Assembly: GCA_021561035.1 (NCBI GenBank)
Contig: CP067346.1
Span: forward strand, 3,627,001 to 3,691,000
DNA from: Clostridioides sp. ES-S-0054-01
GTDB taxonomy: Bacteria > Bacillota > Clostridia > Peptostreptococcales > Peptostreptococcaceae
Length of the DNA stretch: 64,000 bases
Direction of reading: 5' to 3'
Below the pieces are notes generated by a model. That model saw nothing but the letters and a program-made list of their open reading frames with translations, did no database searches and was not told where the DNA came from. A program made the translations under genes and the position numbers. Positions 61,450 through 64,000 of the stretch are shown in pieces; the stretch's first letter is position 1, and every line of letters begins with the position of its first letter.

Positions 61450-62322
61450 ATGAATATATTACAAAATGAAAATTTAATTATCGAATCAAACAGTTCTGGT
61501 GCTGAACTCACTAAAATATTTTCTAAAAAATCTAATAAAAATATTCTTTGGGATGGCAATAAAAAATATTGGGGTAGACAATCACCTATATTATTCCCTA
61601 TAGTAGGTAAACTTTTTGATAATGAAACTATAATAGAAAAAAATCTATACAGTATGACTCAGCATGGATTTGCTAGAGATATGGACTTTGAGGTTATAGA
61701 TAAAGGAAACACATTCATATCTTATAAATTAACAGACAATGAATCTACTTTAAAAAAGTATCCATATTCTTTTGAACTAATCATAAACTATACATTAAAT
61801 GATAACAGTATAAAGGTAGAATGGATTGTTAAAAATACTGACTCTAAAGATATATTCTTTTCTATAGGTGGACATCCTGCATTCAATCTTCCTTTTTTTG
61901 AACAAAATGATTTTTCTAAATATTATCTTGAATTTAAAAAAAGAAATGATGTGGAAAAAATTAATTTAAATGGCTCTTTTACTAATGATATAACATTTAT
62001 TGGAGATTTAAAAAATTTACAGTTAAGCCCAGAGTTATTTAAAAATGATGCTTTGATATACACTAACATAGATGAAGTATCTATATGTAATAATGATAGT
62101 AGCAAATATATAACTCTATCTATGAAAGATTTCCCTCTAGTTGGCATTTGGACCCCTTATTATAGTGAAACTAATTCTACTGCTCCATTTTTATGTATAG
62201 AACCTTGGTATGGTCTTGCTGATAGTATACATTCTAATAAAATTTATAAAGATAAGAAATTCATTAATAAACTGAGTAAAGGAAAAATTTTTAATGCTTC
62301 TTACAGTATAAATATACATTAA
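61450..62322 (+). CDS. Aldose 1-epimerase family protein (LacX-like)
   Basis: A 290-residue protein of the galactose mutarotase fold: SNSSGAELTKIFSKKSNK, LWDGNKKYWGRQSPILFPIV, MTQHGFARDMDF, SIGGHPAFNLPF with the catalytic-type His, and CIEPWYGLAD with the acidic residue. This LacX/YeaD-like group interconverts anomers of a sugar or sugar phosphate; substrate not defined. AAAGGAG precedes the ATG. It stands alone. Confidence 0.88.
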   Translation: MNILQNENLIIESNSSGAELTKIFSKKSNKNILWDGNKKYWGRQSPILFPIVGKLFDNETIIEKNLYSMTQHGFARDMDFEVIDKGNTFISYKLTDNESTLKKYPYSFELIINYTLNDNSIKVEWIVKNTDSKDIFFSIGGHPAFNLPFFEQNDFSKYYLEFKKRNDVEKINLNGSFTNDITFIGDLKNLQLSPELFKNDALIYTNIDEVSICNNDSSKYITLSMKDFPLVGIWTPYYSETNSTAPFLCIEPWYGLADSIHSNKIYKDKKFINKLSKGKIFNASYSINIH

Positions 62323-62493
62323 ATAAAATTCAGTTTCATGTGTTACCAAAGTAATAAAATATTTTTATATAAGTTAGTATAAGAATATGAAATAGTATTA
62401 TTTAATATTCCTTAATCAAAAAATATTGCTGGAATATAGTCTAAAAATATTTATGTGTATTATTTAAATAGAAATTCATTTTCTAAGTGATGA

Positions 62494-62725
62494 TTAGGTA
62501 TTTATTGATAAGGTTATGATTTCAAAAATCATAGCCTTATTTTCATAAATATCCATAGTTGTTAAGTATAATGATTTGTACAAAGAATAATATGAAGGGA
62601 AAATAGACTTTGATTTTGTAATCTTTCTTAATAATCTATTGTAACTTTTCGTTGAATTTGTAGTATATATCAATGTTCTTATCTCTTGAGGATATTTAAA
62701 ATATATTGCTAGTTCATTCCAATTA
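62494..62725 (-). pseudogene. IS256/Mutator-family transposase C-terminal remnant
   Basis: The minus strand encodes an open stretch of 76 codons: SNWNELAIYFKYPQEIRTLI, then YTTNSTKSYNRLLRKITKSK and SIFPSYYSLYKSLYLTTMDI. The order W..L..YF.YP..IR..IYTTN...N..LRK..K....FP......K.LYL is the C-terminal signature of IS256-type transposases (catalytic Glu region upstream is missing; Ile-Glu of TTNAIE is changed to ST-K). A stop codon lies directly upstream in frame and no full-length frame is found. It marks an old insertion. Confidence 0.8.
62510..62544. terminator. Hairpin within the transposase remnant
   Basis: AAGGTTATGATTT (62510-62522) pairs with AAATCATAGCCTT (62526-62538) with one wobble, followed by TATTTTC on the plus strand. 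It may end transcription from the epimerase gene 190 bases upstream. Confidence 0.65.
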
Positions 62726-63180
62726 CTTTGCTAACTTCTTAATGCTATCGCATATTATCTTTGTTTATGACTTCATTTCAATAGACTATTGTAATTAGGT
62801 GAATACCAATATGCGTTGAAATACTTTAGCTTTACTCTTTATTTTACATGTTGAAATTTATAGAAAAATAAGATATCATTATATTTAACAGAATATTCAA
62901 TGAATTAAGGATAAGATATGTATAAAATTATGAACTTAATTAAAAATACATCGGTATAACTTAAATACATCTATTTTGTTATTTTATAAAATATATAAAT
63001 TTTATGGTTAAATCAAAGTTATTTTAATAATTATAAGTACTTAATTAATTTACTATTTTCTAAATAGTTGAAAATAATATGTATCTCTTCCTTCCTAATT
63101 AATTCAACATTAATATAAGATTTATTATATTATCTAGTTCTCATGGCTGTATCTACAAATATTAAAAAAGGAAATCTATC

Positions 63181-63411
63181 ATGAATTCAAACAAATTACC
63201 TGAACCACTAAAAAAACAAATCACACATATTATCATCATTAATGTTATTCAATTTATAGGTATGTTATCATTATTTGAAATATATGGAATGAAACAGTTA
63301 ATATTTATTCCATGGACGATTATGTTTCTATTATCAACATACACAAGAATTTTAGTATTAAAAAATAGAAAAAAAGGAGATGTAAAAAATAATGAGAAAC
63401 AAAGTAGATAA
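63181..63411 (+). CDS. Small putative membrane protein (76 residues)
   Basis: ATG with AAAAAAGGAAA upstream. Two hydrophobic segments (about residues 15-32 and 38-56) separated by a short loop, then a basic tail (LKNRKKGDVKNN). No family recognised. Its end overlaps the start of a second, apparently truncated ORF at 63392. Such pairs of tiny membrane proteins often belong to bacteriocin, immunity or sensing loci, but nothing here decides that. Confidence 0.5.
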   Translation: MNSNKLPEPLKKQITHIIIINVIQFIGMLSLFEIYGMKQLIFIPWTIMFLLSTYTRILVLKNRKKGDVKNNEKQSR

Positions 63412-63451
63412 GTTCTTAGAGATAATATCTGTAGCCTTAGTAAGTAATTAA
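63392..63451 (+). pseudogene. Truncated ORF after the small membrane protein
   Basis: ATG at 63392 with AAGGAG upstream encodes MRNKVDKFLEIISVALVSN and then stops. The in-phase overlap with the upstream gene and the hydrophobic end (EIISVALV) suggest a membrane protein cut off by a stop. It could also be a genuine very short peptide. Confidence 0.35.
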
Positions 63452-63599
63452 TATTTAATATATCCAGTTATGTTTATGCAAGCTCAAATATGGATGACCT
63501 ATAGCTCTAGAATCAAGTTCCATATACATGTGTTTCCCTTTCTTAGAATATTTACACATATTGCAACATTTTTAAAAGTATATTATAGTAAACTAATAG

Positions 63600-63719
63600 A
63601 ATTATTTAGGCGTACCAACAGGAGAATATGGATTTGATGCCTGTGCAATTGGCTTCCCTACAACATCTGTAACTAAGGAAGGTAGAACTGTTCCCCATCC
63701 ATCAATAAAATGGATATAA
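63600..63719 (+). pseudogene. C-terminal protein fragment, family not certain
   Basis: An open stretch following a stop encodes YLGVPTGEYGFDACAIGFP and, at the end, GRTVPHPSIKWI before TAA. The composition is protein-like, unlike the flanks. It is weakly reminiscent of the end of a nitroreductase-type flavoprotein, but no start codon or upstream domain is present. Confidence 0.35.
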
Positions 63720-63764
63720 CAAATAATATAATAGGTGACATGTTATTTTCCAAGTGAATCTATA

Positions 63765-63801
63765 CAATAAAAAGGCTTATAAATTATAAGTCCTTTTATT
63801 G
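63765..63801. terminator. Strong hairpin downstream of the decayed genes
   Basis: CAATAAAAAGGCTTATAA (63765-63782) pairs with TTATAAGTCCTTTTATTG (63784-63801) over 18 positions with one mismatch and one wobble. It is 45 bases after the fragment at 63600-63719 and was probably its terminator. Confidence 0.65.
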
Positions 63802-63850
63802 AGTAAAGTTAAATTCTCCAATAAATTTTTTTATATTTCACTTTTATTAA

Positions 63851-63936
63851 ACATAAAAAGTGTGCATTTTCCTTTATATAGTGATATTTAATATTTTAAT
63901 TATCACCACTTTTTAGAAGAACACACACTTTATTTT
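63851..63936. repeat. 86-bp imperfect palindrome near the window end
   Basis: ACATAAAAAGTGTGCATTTT at the left resembles the reverse complement of the right end (AAATAAAGTGTGTGTTCTTC), with inner matches through AGTG-TGATA-TTAA. No ORF is inside. It may be a terminator, or a small palindromic mobile unit. Confidence 0.45.
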
Positions 63937-64000
63937 AACGACCACTGTAATGCAAAGTTCCAGTAATATTTACTAACTAAATAATATGCTCTTATATAAA

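Larger units (their letters stand above)
62323..63180. other. Decayed AT-rich region after the epimerase gene
   Basis: About 860 bases with no intact gene. It holds a transposase remnant (62494-62725) and a hairpin (62510-62544). The rest, especially 62830-63180, is very AT-rich with nothing I can name. Confidence 0.6.

Overview
The window is a low-GC Firmicutes chromosome segment (AT-rich coding DNA, strong GGAGG-type ribosome binding sites, rRNA much richer in GC than its surroundings). Gene content and order fit Clostridioides difficile very well: a murB-PHP-rapZ-yvcK cluster, an HymABC bifurcating hydrogenase, uvrB-uvrA-uvrC-hprK, and a complete anaerobic cobalamin cluster beside an rRNA operon. 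The species call is recognition from memory, not a database match.

Layout. 1-3.6 kb (minus): end of yvcK, rapZ, a PHP phosphoesterase and murB. 3.8-6.4 kb: an FNT channel, then a divergent cardiolipin synthase. 6.7-10.9 kb (plus): hymA-hymB-hymC, NADH- and ferredoxin-linked [FeFe] hydrogenase. 11-20.9 kb (minus): a membrane MutS-like ATPase, hprK overlapping uvrC, uvrA and uvrB. 21-27.9 kb (plus): a mannose-family PTS (EIIA, B, C, D) with a SIS-domain sugar-phosphate deglycase, preceded by a textbook sigma-54 -24/-12 promoter and followed by its likely activator, a LevR-type AAA+/PRD protein. 28.2-33.7 kb (minus): a Ugp/Mal-like ABC importer ending in a cytosolic phosphodiesterase. 34.1-39.3 kb (minus): one rrn operon (16S-23S-5S, no spacer tRNA) with promoter, processing stems and terminator. 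39.4-60.6 kb (minus): 22 tetrapyrrole and cobalamin genes. 60.9-64 kb: small ORFs, an aldose-1-epimerase-like protein, an IS256-family transposase remnant and other decayed sequence.

The cobalamin cluster covers 5-aminolevulinate to sirohydrochlorin (hemB, hemC, cobA-hemD fusion, sirC), cobalt insertion and corrin ring synthesis (cbiK-cbiL fusion, cbiH, F, G, D, J, E, T, C), side-chain amidation (cbiA, cbiP), the aminopropanol arm (pduX-like kinase, cobD, cbiB) and nucleotide-loop assembly (cobT, U, S, C). A cobalamin riboswitch with its own terminator lies between cobTUSC and cbiP, so it can shut off the 18 downstream genes. No 5-aminolevulinate-forming enzyme, corrinoid adenosyltransferase or cobalt transporter is in the window.

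Noncoding structure: two related palindromic MITE-like units (near 11.0 and 21.0 kb, perhaps a third near 28.06 kb) occupy terminator positions. The uvrB upstream region holds strong minus-strand hairpins suggestive of an attenuator or small RNA. The sigma-54 PTS promoter has four TTCAAC-type half sites upstream. I found no CRISPR array, no tRNA and no intact insertion sequence.
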